Shown piece by piece: positions 1-7,095 of a stretch of DNA of 64,000 nucleotides. Under the pieces are notes generated by a model. The model saw only the letters and a list, made by a program, of their open reading frames with translations. It had not been told where the DNA came from and searched no databases. This DNA is from Leptothermofonsia sichuanensis E412 (GTDB taxonomy: Bacteria > Cyanobacteriota > Cyanobacteriia > Leptolyngbyales > Leptolyngbyaceae): positions 310,001 through 374,000 of the forward strand of contig NZ_CP072600.1 in assembly GCF_019891175.1 (NCBI RefSeq). The letters run 5' to 3'. The position numbers and the translations under genes were made by a program. How positions within the stretch are numbered: the stretch's first letter is position 1; every line of letters starts with the position of its first letter.

Positions 1-419
1 GTATCCGGTGTTAATCGCATCAGGCTGCGAATATTACGCTCGGTGCGATGCATGGCAATGTCTTCCAGGGCACCGCTGACGGCAAAGATCAAGATCAGCA
101 CCGCCCCATCCACCAGCAGGTGGTAATCCTGCTGCCACAGCCCCAGGACAGCCGCCCCCAGAGCCGCCACAATCATCAGCAGGTCCACATCCAGCTCGCG
201 CTCATGCCACAGGGTGGTCAAGCCCTCACGGGCGCTGGCATACCCGCCAATGACATAAGCGGCAAACAATACCCAGATCCCCACCCCCAGCCAATGTACC
301 TGGAGCGCCAGCCATCCCATCACTGTCAAGCCAGCGCAGAGTCCAGCGGCAAAGGCTTCTGGATAGGTCTGCACCCAGGGGGGCAGCCGTTTTTGCAAGG
401 GGATTGGCAGGTAAACCAT
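1..419 (-). CDS. coaT: CoaT-like cobalt/heavy-metal P1B-type ATPase, N-terminal part (runs off the left edge)
   Basis: This gene reads leftwards from ATG at 419 and is cut by the window edge, so about 139 residues are visible. They contain four hydrophobic segments followed by the conserved block ALEDIAMHRTERNIRSLM, which precedes the actuator domain in heavy-metal P-type ATPases (ZntA/CadA/CoaT type). No N-terminal CxxC metal-binding domain is present. The family exports metal ions from the cytoplasm using ATP. The catalytic DKTGT and the metal-site motif lie outside the window, so cobalt specificity is inferred from the divergent neighbour coaR, a CoaR-type regulator. The open frame has no stop to the edge. 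Confidence 0.85.
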   Translation of the reverse strand, partial: MVYLPIPLQKRLPPWVQTYPEAFAAGLCAGLTVMGWLALQVHWLGVGIWVLFAAYVIGGYASAREGLTTLWHERELDVDLLMIVAALGAAVLGLWQQDYHLLVDGAVLILIFAVSGALEDIAMHRTERNIRSLMRLTPD

Positions 420-448
420 AGGACACAACTCCGGCAAAGAATGCTCCC

Positions 449-483
449 AGGGTAAACCTTGACATCAATGTCAAAGTCAAGGG
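449..483 (-). promoter_or_regulatory. MerR-type coaT promoter and CoaR operator
   Basis: Read on the minus strand, a -35 TTGACT (480-475) and a -10 TACCCT (454-449) are separated by 20 bp, the lengthened spacing used by MerR-family activators. The spacer is flanked by the inverted repeat ACCTTGAC (456-463) and GTCAAGGG (476-483). This is the expected arrangement for metal-dependent activation of coaT by CoaR. The 97-bp gap between the two divergent genes leaves room for coaR's own promoter, which I cannot place. Confidence 0.75.
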
Positions 484-516
484 TAGGATACAAAGCATCA
501 AGACGGTGCTGCGATC

Positions 517-1644
517 GTGTCCTCTTCTCCATCCTCCCAAACTGCTCCGAAGTTCACCATCAAAGCCCTGACCCAGGCCGTGGGCCAGGGGGTTACCCCT
601 CGCATGGTGCGCCATTATCACCAGATTGGGCTACTGCCCCAGCCAGCCCGATCCGAGGGCAACTATCGGCTCTACAGTGAGGCCGATGTGCAGCGACGTC
701 AGCGCATAATGGCCCTGAAACAACAGGGGTTTCAGCTCGCCCACATCCAGCAAATGCTGGCCCCGGCCACCGACACCACTCAGGTTGAGCCACTGGTCAC
801 CCAGTTGCAGCAGCAGTATCAGGCATTGTTGCAGCAACTGGTGCGACTGCGGCAGACAGCAACAGCACTGGAGGGATTGCTGGGTCGCGATTTCGCCTGT
901 CAATCTCTCCAGGCAGAAGCCCTGGCCCAGTTGCGGTTGCTGGATGTGGAAACTCAGAGCGCCCAAACCCTGGCAGCAGACCTGTGGCAGCATCTGGATG
1001 GGGCGGTAACCGACCATCCTGAGGATTTTCAGGCGGCGCTGCGACGGCTCCTGCCCGATCTGTCGGAACGGCCCGAAATTGAGCTCGATGTGCTGTCCCA
1101 GATGATTTTGGCCTGTGGCGATGTGGGGCTATCAGCCTTTGTGCGCTTCAGCCCAGATGCGATCAAAGCGGCGCGGCAGGCATTGACCCAGGGCTGCACG
1201 GTGGTGGGGGATGTCCCGGCGGTAGTGGCCAGTTTAGATCAGCCGCGGCTGGTTCACCTGGGCTGCCGCTGGCAGGCTCTACTGGACGATGTCCATATCG
1301 ATGGCGTCGTCACTGCCGAGCAGTCTTTTTGGCAGACGAATAAGCACCAGCAGCAGTTGGAGGCCCTGGCGGAGGGCAATATCTGGGTCGTCGGCTATGC
1401 CCCGTCAGTGCTGATGGCGCTCTGCGAGGCGATCGCCAGTCAGAAACTACAACCCGCTCTGGTGATTGGGTTGCCCATTGGCTTTAGCCATGCCCCGGCA
1501 GCAAAGCGATGGTTGATGCAATTGGCGGTGCCCTATATCACCACCGAATGCGCCCTGGGCGGCGGCTTATTGGCAGCGGTAGCCCTGAATCGACTGTCCG
1601 CGTCTCTGATTGAAAAGCCTGACTGCCACTGTTACCTGGGCTGA
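517..1644 (+). CDS. coaR: CoaR-like cobalt-responsive MerR-family regulator with precorrin-isomerase-like domain
   Basis: The 375-residue protein begins at GTG. Residues about 13-80 form a MerR winged-helix DNA-binding domain (VTPRMVRHYHQIGLLPQP). A coiled dimerisation region follows, then residues about 165-365 resemble precorrin-8X methylmutase (CbiC/CobH). At the position of the isomerase catalytic histidine this protein reads MILACGD, so catalysis is probably lost. The extreme C-terminus carries Cys370-His371-Cys372, the cobalt-sensing motif described for Synechocystis CoaR. The family activates the divergent cobalt exporter coaT when cobalt is in excess. Divergent placement and the operator at 449-483 support this. 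Very likely a CoaR orthologue. Confidence 0.93.
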   Translation: MSSSPSSQTAPKFTIKALTQAVGQGVTPRMVRHYHQIGLLPQPARSEGNYRLYSEADVQRRQRIMALKQQGFQLAHIQQMLAPATDTTQVEPLVTQLQQQYQALLQQLVRLRQTATALEGLLGRDFACQSLQAEALAQLRLLDVETQSAQTLAADLWQHLDGAVTDHPEDFQAALRRLLPDLSERPEIELDVLSQMILACGDVGLSAFVRFSPDAIKAARQALTQGCTVVGDVPAVVASLDQPRLVHLGCRWQALLDDVHIDGVVTAEQSFWQTNKHQQQLEALAEGNIWVVGYAPSVLMALCEAIASQKLQPALVIGLPIGFSHAPAAKRWLMQLAVPYITTECALGGGLLAAVALNRLSASLIEKPDCHCYLG

Positions 1645-1687
1645 GAGCAAAACTCCTTGAATTTGACATCACACCCTCCTGACCGAT

Positions 1688-1960
1688 TCAGGTCTCCAGC
1701 ACTTCAGTATCGGGCTGCTGGAACTCCTGCCAGGTGTTAATCAAACCGGGTAGCCCGTGGCGGTAGAATTGAATCACCAAATATAGTGTTGTACATAGTG
1801 TTGTACAACCTACCACAAGGGGAGACAGGGCTTTAAGCCAGGGAACTTCGCAACCCAATCGAGAAAGCCCCACAATTAAAGTATCATCCAGTAAACTCAA
1901 CAACAGCGGCAGGCAAGGACGAAATAAACTCGGAAGAGGGTCTTCAGAATCAGAATCCAT
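1688..1960 (-). CDS. small hydrophobic protein of unknown function
   Basis: This 90-residue frame starts MDSDSEDPLP and has two hydrophobic stretches (about residues 17-36 and 48-66) followed by a short polar tail, so it may be a small inner- or thylakoid-membrane protein. No purine-rich ribosome-binding site is visible upstream of the ATG; the only AGGAGG nearby is on the other strand. I recognise no family. It stands alone on this strand between coaR and the structured RNA region. The call rests on length and hydrophobic pattern only. Confidence 0.4.
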   Translation of the reverse strand: MDSDSEDPLPSLFRPCLPLLLSLLDDTLIVGLSRLGCEVPWLKALSPLVVGCTTLCTTLYLVIQFYRHGLPGLINTWQEFQQPDTEVLET

Positions 1961-2179
1961 ACAGGAGGTTGCGTGTGCAACCTTCTAAACAACAAAGCTG
2001 CCAAAGATAACAAAGCCCAAAGTCGACTCTGCCTGACGAGGACAAAAAGCCCTGATTCTGTCAATGGCAACCTGGAAACGGCAACCTGAATGGGAGCCGG
2101 AGCGCAGTTGAAGTCTGCGTTTCCATGTTTTCAAGCATAGCACATCAGGGCGATCGCCTGGGTATGATGAGAATAACCG

Positions 2180-2341
2180 CCACCTGCACAATGAAGGAGG
2201 CTTGCCAGGTGTAGGGTATTGCGGATGCAAGTCTCTCCATAGGGTTCGATTCCCTCACTACCCAGGTGTAGTCCTCGGATGGTTTCCATAGGAAAGAACG
2301 GTGCAATCGCACAATCGGGCTGCGGCAGCAAACTGGAGGAT
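2180..2341 (+). ncRNA. candidate Band-7-associated tRNA-like structured RNA
   Basis: The core folds like a tRNA without an anticodon arm. An acceptor-like stem GGGTA (2214-2218)/TACCC (2259-2263) encloses a D-arm-like hairpin TTGC-GGAT-GCAA (2219-2230, with a GG in the loop) and a T-arm-like hairpin AGGG-TTCGATT-CCCT (2241-2255, with a canonical TTCRA loop). Directly 3', TCCTC (2272-2276) can pair with GAGGA (2336-2340), closing a junction of three perfect hairpins: TTTCC-ATA-GGAAA (2283-2295), GTGC-AATC-GCAC (2301-2312) and GCTG-CGG-CAGC (2319-2329). CCACCTG (2180-2186) could pair with CAGGTG before or after the core. The SPFH gene starts about 100 nt downstream. Strand and ends are inferred; no promoter was identified. 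Confidence 0.6.
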
Positions 2342-2438
2342 ACCGGGCTGACTTGCGAGTTGGTCCTCAATCGAGTTTCCCCACAGTCCGATGTTCTTTC
2401 CTTCACCGATCCTCCTTCAGGTTGATAGAGGTTACCGC

Positions 2439-3164
2439 ATGTTGTTTCGTAAGCAAATTTCCATCAAGCCTTATCAAGTAGGATATTTGTATGTCAAGAA
2501 TCGTTTCAGACGGCGGTTGGAACCAGGCATCTATTATTTTTGGGATTGGGTTAATGAAATCACGGTTGCGTATTTACCGGCGCAGAGACAGCTTTGTACT
2601 GTAACGAACCAGGAAGTCCTCACGAAGGATGCGATCGCCCTGCGGTTTTCCTATCTGATTGAGTATGTGATTGTTGATGGAGAGCGCTTTCTAGCTCACT
2701 TTGATGGGTTTTCACAAGGGCAAAATTTCTATCCTCACGAGGCCGAGCAGGTGATTAGCAACCTGTCACAGATTTACTGGCGTGATGCCATTGCTCAACT
2801 GGATAGTGAACACTTGAATGAACATCGGCAAACCCTTTTAGCCACTGTTCCGGATACACTCCAGCATCGTTTAGCTGAATACGGTATCTCGCTCCTATGC
2901 CTGACGCTGCGCGACATTACTTTCCCAAAAACAATTCAGGATTTGTTCGCGAAGCAACTGGAAGCCAAAATTCGTGCGAAGGCAGACCTGGAAAACGCTC
3001 GCACGACAGTTGCGGCAGCCCGTGCCCTGAAAAATGCAGCGGACTTAATCAAAGAAAATGAAAACATCCGGTTCTTCCAATTTCTGGAGACGATGACCAA
3101 AATTGCCGCCAGGGGTAACCACACCTTTGTGATTGGCGAATTGCCACAGAACGGTAAGCACTAG
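2439..3164 (+). CDS. SPFH/Band-7 (slipin-like) protein
   Basis: From ATG 2439 (GAGG just upstream) the protein has 241 residues; an in-frame ATG at 2391 is less likely because it adds a segment with no family similarity. The start MLFRKQISIKPYQVGYLY and the central block typical of stomatin/slipin Band-7 domains lead to a charged helix rich in Glu/Ala/Lys (about residues 165-215) that should form a coiled coil for oligomerisation. No clear transmembrane helix is seen, unlike classical slipins. Band-7 proteins act as ring-forming scaffolds. In RNA-repair operons, SPFH/Band-7 modules have been linked by comparative genomics to a tRNA-like non-coding RNA, which fits the element just upstream. 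No RNA ligase is adjacent. Confidence 0.85.
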   Translation: MLFRKQISIKPYQVGYLYVKNRFRRRLEPGIYYFWDWVNEITVAYLPAQRQLCTVTNQEVLTKDAIALRFSYLIEYVIVDGERFLAHFDGFSQGQNFYPHEAEQVISNLSQIYWRDAIAQLDSEHLNEHRQTLLATVPDTLQHRLAEYGISLLCLTLRDITFPKTIQDLFAKQLEAKIRAKADLENARTTVAAARALKNAADLIKENENIRFFQFLETMTKIAARGNHTFVIGELPQNGKH

Positions 3165-3203
3165 TGCAGGAAGGCAGAAATTGTTAGCCAGTTAATCAGG
3201 TTA

Positions 3204-3296
3204 TAGCCTTTTTCAAGGGTGTGAGGCACAGTGGGTTGCGGAGTACCCCACTGTGCCTCACACTTCTGTACTTTATTCAATTGAAAAACGCTATAG
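3204..3296. repeat. dispersed hairpin repeat, family D copy 1
   Basis: The segment runs from TAGCCTTTTTCAAGGGTGTG to TTCAATTGAAAAACGCTATAG and contains a long internal palindrome built on GTGAGGCACAGTGGG/CCCACTGTGCCTCAC. A related copy lies at 22874-22965, where the flanks are conserved but the palindrome has diverged. It may act as a transcription terminator for the Band-7 gene, whose stop codon is 40 bp upstream. Confidence 0.7.
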
Positions 3297-3365
3297 TGCT
3301 GAGGACTGAGTGCTGCGTGGTGCGTTGCAAGTGCCCAATTATTCCCGCCAATGTGCACTAGCCTG

Positions 3366-3661
3366 CATTATTCATGACTTTTCTGAAAAATGCTTAGATT
3401 CCTTACCTGGAAAAGCTTTGGGCGATTGCTCAGGTTCGACAGGGTGTGTTTGAAGACTCTTCTCGTTCCCATGCTCTGCGTGGGAATGCATTCTGGAGGC
3501 TCCGCCTCCCGTATCAGCGGCAGAGCCGCATTAAAGCCTATCTGAAAAGTCCCAATGGACAACGCTCAAATCCAGATTGAGGAAGTTTTCGGACAGGCTT
3601 TTAGAGCGGTGTCCAGGCAGAGCCTGGACACCAGGGCTATCCTTCTGATGAATTATTCAGG
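3366..3661. repeat. dispersed repeat family A, copy 1, with a nested hairpin element
   Basis: A copy with the same ends and order lies at 9537-9763: ATTATTCATGACTTTTCTG, a GTTCGACAGGGTGTG block, a CATGCTCTGCGTGGGAATG block, GGAGGCTCCGCCTCC, and a terminal 25-bp palindrome GGTGTCCAGGC-AGA-GCCTGGACACC (3608-3632). Copy 1 is longer because of an insertion at about 3533-3602 that belongs to the AAAGCCTATC hairpin family also seen at 48420-48490. No coding potential; probably a non-autonomous mobile repeat. Confidence 0.8.
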
Positions 3662-3706
3662 TTAGTCAGGCTTCTACAGTCTAAAATCCAAAATGGTTCA
3701 AGCCTC

Positions 3707-5911
3707 TTACCAGTCCCCAATCAATTTACGGAGTTCACCAAGATCCAGACAGTCGGTTGCAAAAGCTTTGCGTCGCAGGTCTGGGGGGATAAACTCATCG
3801 TACTTTTCCAGCTTTGGGGCTTCGTCTTCTGCCAGCAGAGTTTCAACCTGCAACGGGCGATCGGCCAGTGATTTAATTTCATAGTACAGACTTTCCACCT
3901 TGCATTTGCCCAGGTTGACCACCATAAAATAGGGAGATTTTCCAACAATTCCCTTGATTTTCAAGGTTTCACGACAGTGAAAGCGAAGAAAGCGATCCAG
4001 AGTGCGGTAGGCGATCGTCCCCATCCAGGGGAGAATACAGCAGTAGCTATCCTCCAGGGCAATCAGATAACGACTTTCCAGATTTTCTGTCTTTGCCAGT
4101 TGGCGAGCTTCTGCCAGCCGTTTTTTGGCCCCTTCCTGCAAGTAAGGATAAACGCTGTCTTCCAGTAATACCTGCCGCATCCGCTGGAGAACCCGGGTGT
4201 GAATTTCGCCACTGCTGCCATGCCAGGACACAGAAGATTCGCCGATCGCAGGACTTACTGAAATGGTTCTGGTGCGCTGGTCAATTTCGGTCACCTGCCA
4301 GGTGCGTCCGGCGAGGGAAATTTTATCTCCAACACTGGGTGGTTGCACAATGCTACCAATTTCCATGCCTCCATGCCAGACGGCGTAGTCTTCTGTATCG
4401 GGAAAGACGGCATAGAACTTGAAATTCCGCACAATTTTTTCAGCGCTCAGTCCGATGATCAGCCCGTTTTCTTTAGTGCGCTGAATATGGTCAATCTCGA
4501 TTAAATGCCGTAGCAACAGGCGAAAGTCTTCCTGGGAAAGGGCGCGGAATGGCGGCAACGTCAAAATCATTTGGGCCAGAGCGGCTGGAGATTGCTCGCC
4601 CAATGCCAGGAGCGTACTCATGGTTTGCTGATAGAGCAGACTGAGGGGATAGCGAGCAGGGGCGATCGGTTCTATCCATTTCTCCTCCAGGTAAAGCTGA
4701 ATGATCGCAATGCATTGCAACAACTGCCAGGGAATCTTTTCCTGGAGGGGGGTTTCACTGTAAATACTGCGATCAAGGGTGTCCTCTACACAGACAAACC
4801 GCATATCGGCTGGACTGCCCCGCCTGCCCGATCGCCCCAACCGCTGCAAAAAACTTGCCACAGAACCGGGAGCACCGAGCTGAATTACCCGATCCAGCTT
4901 TCCCAGATCGATTCCCATTTCAAAGGTGACGGTAGCAGCCGTGACGGTAGGACCACTGGCATCCCGCATGGCATTTTCGGCGGACTCTCGCAACTGGGCT
5001 GAAATACTGCCGTGATGGACGTGGTAGATATCGGGCATTCCCCTGGCGGCAGCGATTTCACGCATGGCAGCAATGACAGATTCTGTCTCGGTGCGTCCGT
5101 TAGCGAAAATCAGACATTTACGTGACTGGCTTTGATGAAACAGGTAAAGGTGGTGGGGTTTAAACCGTTTGTCGCCCTTTGCCCGCACCATCAATCCAGG
5201 ATCAAAAAAATGTTCCAGACTGAGCCGGATAGTTCGCTCTTCTGCCGGGAGTTGGGGTGTGATGACAGTTTCGTTTGTACCTGCCCGGAGCCAGGCTTCT
5301 GCCATTGAGTAATCTCCCAGGGTTGCCGATAGCCCAATCCGACGGGGATGGTTTTGGGTCAGGCGAGCAAGCCGGGCAAACTGGCAGAGAATCTGGCTGC
5401 CCCGATTGGAACCAATGAAGGCATGAATTTCGTCAATGATGATAAAGCGCAGATCGCCAAACAGTCGTTTCAGGTCCGTATTTTTGTTGACCAGCAAGCT
5501 CTCCAGAGATTCCGGCGTAATTTGCAAAATGCCTCTGGGATACTTCAGCAAGTTTTGCTTGCGGCTCTGCACAACATCGCCATGCCATGCCCAAACGGGA
5601 ATATCCGCATATTTGAGCAGGTCGGTCAGGCGATCGAACTGGTCGTTAATCAGGGCTTTGATCGGACCGACATACAAAGCTCCCACAGTAGCAGGTGGGT
5701 TGTCATGCAGCATCGTCAGTACGGGTAGAAATGCGGCTTCAGTTTTTCCAGATGCTGTTCCAGCCGCAATCAACAGATGAGCCTGGGTATCAAAGAGAAT
5801 ACGGCAGGCTTCCATCTGGATTGGACGCATGGCTGTCCAACCCTGAGCATAGATGTATTCCTTGATGAAGGGGGCAAGGCGATCGTAGGGAGAGGCGGTG
5901 CCTGTTTGCAT
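3707..5911 (-). CDS. Lhr-like DEAD/H-box helicase
   Basis: Taken from ATG 5911 (MQTGTASPYDRL) the protein has 734 residues; the open frame extends to 6004, but those 31 residues do not look helicase-like. Superfamily 2 motifs are all present: Walker A AAGTASGKTEA near residue 50, DEIH box (IIIDEIHAF), motif III LSATLGD, and motif VI QRLGRSGRRGSP. The region after about residue 400 matches the winged-helix and Lhr-core arrangement of Lhr-type helicases, which translocate 3'-5' on single-stranded nucleic acid and are tied to repair or RNA metabolism. It is shorter than full E. coli Lhr and corresponds to the core only. It is convergent with the Band-7 gene, from which it is separated by repeats. 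Confidence 0.88.
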   Translation of the reverse strand: MQTGTASPYDRLAPFIKEYIYAQGWTAMRPIQMEACRILFDTQAHLLIAAGTASGKTEAAFLPVLTMLHDNPPATVGALYVGPIKALINDQFDRLTDLLKYADIPVWAWHGDVVQSRKQNLLKYPRGILQITPESLESLLVNKNTDLKRLFGDLRFIIIDEIHAFIGSNRGSQILCQFARLARLTQNHPRRIGLSATLGDYSMAEAWLRAGTNETVITPQLPAEERTIRLSLEHFFDPGLMVRAKGDKRFKPHHLYLFHQSQSRKCLIFANGRTETESVIAAMREIAAARGMPDIYHVHHGSISAQLRESAENAMRDASGPTVTAATVTFEMGIDLGKLDRVIQLGAPGSVASFLQRLGRSGRRGSPADMRFVCVEDTLDRSIYSETPLQEKIPWQLLQCIAIIQLYLEEKWIEPIAPARYPLSLLYQQTMSTLLALGEQSPAALAQMILTLPPFRALSQEDFRLLLRHLIEIDHIQRTKENGLIIGLSAEKIVRNFKFYAVFPDTEDYAVWHGGMEIGSIVQPPSVGDKISLAGRTWQVTEIDQRTRTISVSPAIGESSVSWHGSSGEIHTRVLQRMRQVLLEDSVYPYLQEGAKKRLAEARQLAKTENLESRYLIALEDSYCCILPWMGTIAYRTLDRFLRFHCRETLKIKGIVGKSPYFMVVNLGKCKVESLYYEIKSLADRPLQVETLLAEDEAPKLEKYDEFIPPDLRRKAFATDCLDLGELRKLIGDW

Positions 5912-6084
5912 GGAAGCGGTCGCTGTAGGATGAATGAAACGCAGTTTAACCGAATCAATGGCTGCAAATGATTGCGGCCACAACCCTCTTCCATGATGGG
6001 ACAAAACCAGGCTACTTGCCGCGATCTCGGCTCACGTCGTTCCATCCAGTAACCCTTCAAGCCAGTGCCGCTAAATTCTGTCAC

Positions 6085-6247
6085 GGGATGGCGGCATTGC
6101 TGAATCTGGGTATGAATTAGAGCGTGTATGAATGAAATTCGTCCCAATTCATACTGCTATTCAGCAGCGCCCGGGATGGCTGATTCTGAGTATGAATTAA
6201 AGGTTGTATGAATTGAACGGCTTCAATTCATACGGCTATACAGCAAC
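6085..6247. repeat. two tandem copies of the TATGAATT hairpin repeat, family C
   Basis: Copy 1 (about 6085-6173) begins GGCATTGCTGAATCTGGG, passes through TATGAATTAGAGCGTGTATG and ends in AATTCATACTGCTATTCAGC. Copy 2 (about 6176-6247) is a diverged version with a TATGAATTGAACGG-CTTCAATTCATA stem. Related copies lie at 41332-41413, 41725-41805 and 53548-53630. They sit between the divergent helicase and membrane-protein regions and carry no gene. Confidence 0.8.
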
Positions 6248-6278
6248 ATCAAATTCAGTGACTGCCTTCCCTTCAACT

Positions 6279-6953
6279 TCAGGTCAAGAGATTGATCAGC
6301 GCATTCCAGACGCTGGTAAAGAAACTCCCCTCCCTGGGGCGAAACAATTCAAACTGCCCTGGCGAGCCAAAGAAGGGTCGAAGTGTCCAGCCGAGCTGGC
6401 TACCCACAAAACCATACAATACCAGCCAGAAACGCAGAATATTGGTGCGAACTTGAATACCCTGGCTGCTGTCACCTTCCCCAATGGGCTTCATGACCTG
6501 ATACAGAAACGAAACACCCAGCACTCCAGTTAATCCGAAGATAATGACATTTAACAGCACAAAAAAGTTGTAGTCATTCACAGTAATTAGAAAAAATAAT
6601 GTAACTGGGGCAAGACCACAGAGTAAGATTGAAATCACGGAAACTGCTGACAGCAGGTAGGTCAGGTGCTGACCGATGGTTTGTTTGGAGCCAAACAGAA
6701 CGTTAAAAATATAGAGAGCGGGTAGACAAATCAGCAATGTAATCAGGTATAGGGCGGGGAGTTTGATGGCTGAAGACACCACCTGAATCGGACTATGAAA
6801 GGCACCGACAATCGCCCCATATAGGGCAAAGAAACAACAACTGGAGATCAGAAGTGAAACTATTTTGCCTTTGAGTCCCACACCATGATGGATCTCTTCC
6901 AGAAACTCTTTGCGATCGCGCAGCAGAAAAATCACCGTCGAGAAGTAATTCAT
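6279..6953 (-). CDS. multi-spanning membrane protein (Yip1-like), function unknown
   Basis: The 224-residue protein has a cytoplasmic N-terminus (FLLRDRKEFLEEIHHGVGLK) followed by about six hydrophobic segments between residues 30 and 190, and a C-terminal LGWTLRPFFGSPGQFELF block. The pattern resembles cyanobacterial proteins often labelled as Yip1-domain or 'actin-binding WH2' proteins. The latter name is an automatic annotation and I do not endorse it. Role unknown; membrane location is well supported. It stands alone on this strand, with family C repeats at its 3' side. Confidence 0.75.
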   Translation of the reverse strand: MNYFSTVIFLLRDRKEFLEEIHHGVGLKGKIVSLLISSCCFFALYGAIVGAFHSPIQVVSSAIKLPALYLITLLICLPALYIFNVLFGSKQTIGQHLTYLLSAVSVISILLCGLAPVTLFFLITVNDYNFFVLLNVIIFGLTGVLGVSFLYQVMKPIGEGDSSQGIQVRTNILRFWLVLYGFVGSQLGWTLRPFFGSPGQFELFRPREGSFFTSVWNALINLLT

Positions 6954-7095
6954 AGCTGACTCTCTGGATTACATAGAAAATGAAAGCAGGTGCATCCTCA
7001 GATACACTTGCTTTCGGGAAATTACGGAAATCCTTCCCCCTTATTTTTGGAACGGTTCCCTGAACCAGTCAGCCTCTGACTTCTACATTCTGATA

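Noticed and set aside
226-621. Protein-coding frames of 131 and 68 residues over the left-edge region on the minus strand
   Set aside because: They are out of frame with the P-type ATPase and overlap the operator and coaR start.
2214-2263. A normal tRNA gene
   Set aside because: Only about 20 nt separate the acceptor 5' strand from the T arm, so there is no anticodon arm; I treat it as a tRNA mimic.
2131-2406. A 91-residue minus-strand gene
   Set aside because: It lies across the folded RNA, has no family features, and its existence is explained by lack of stops in structured DNA.
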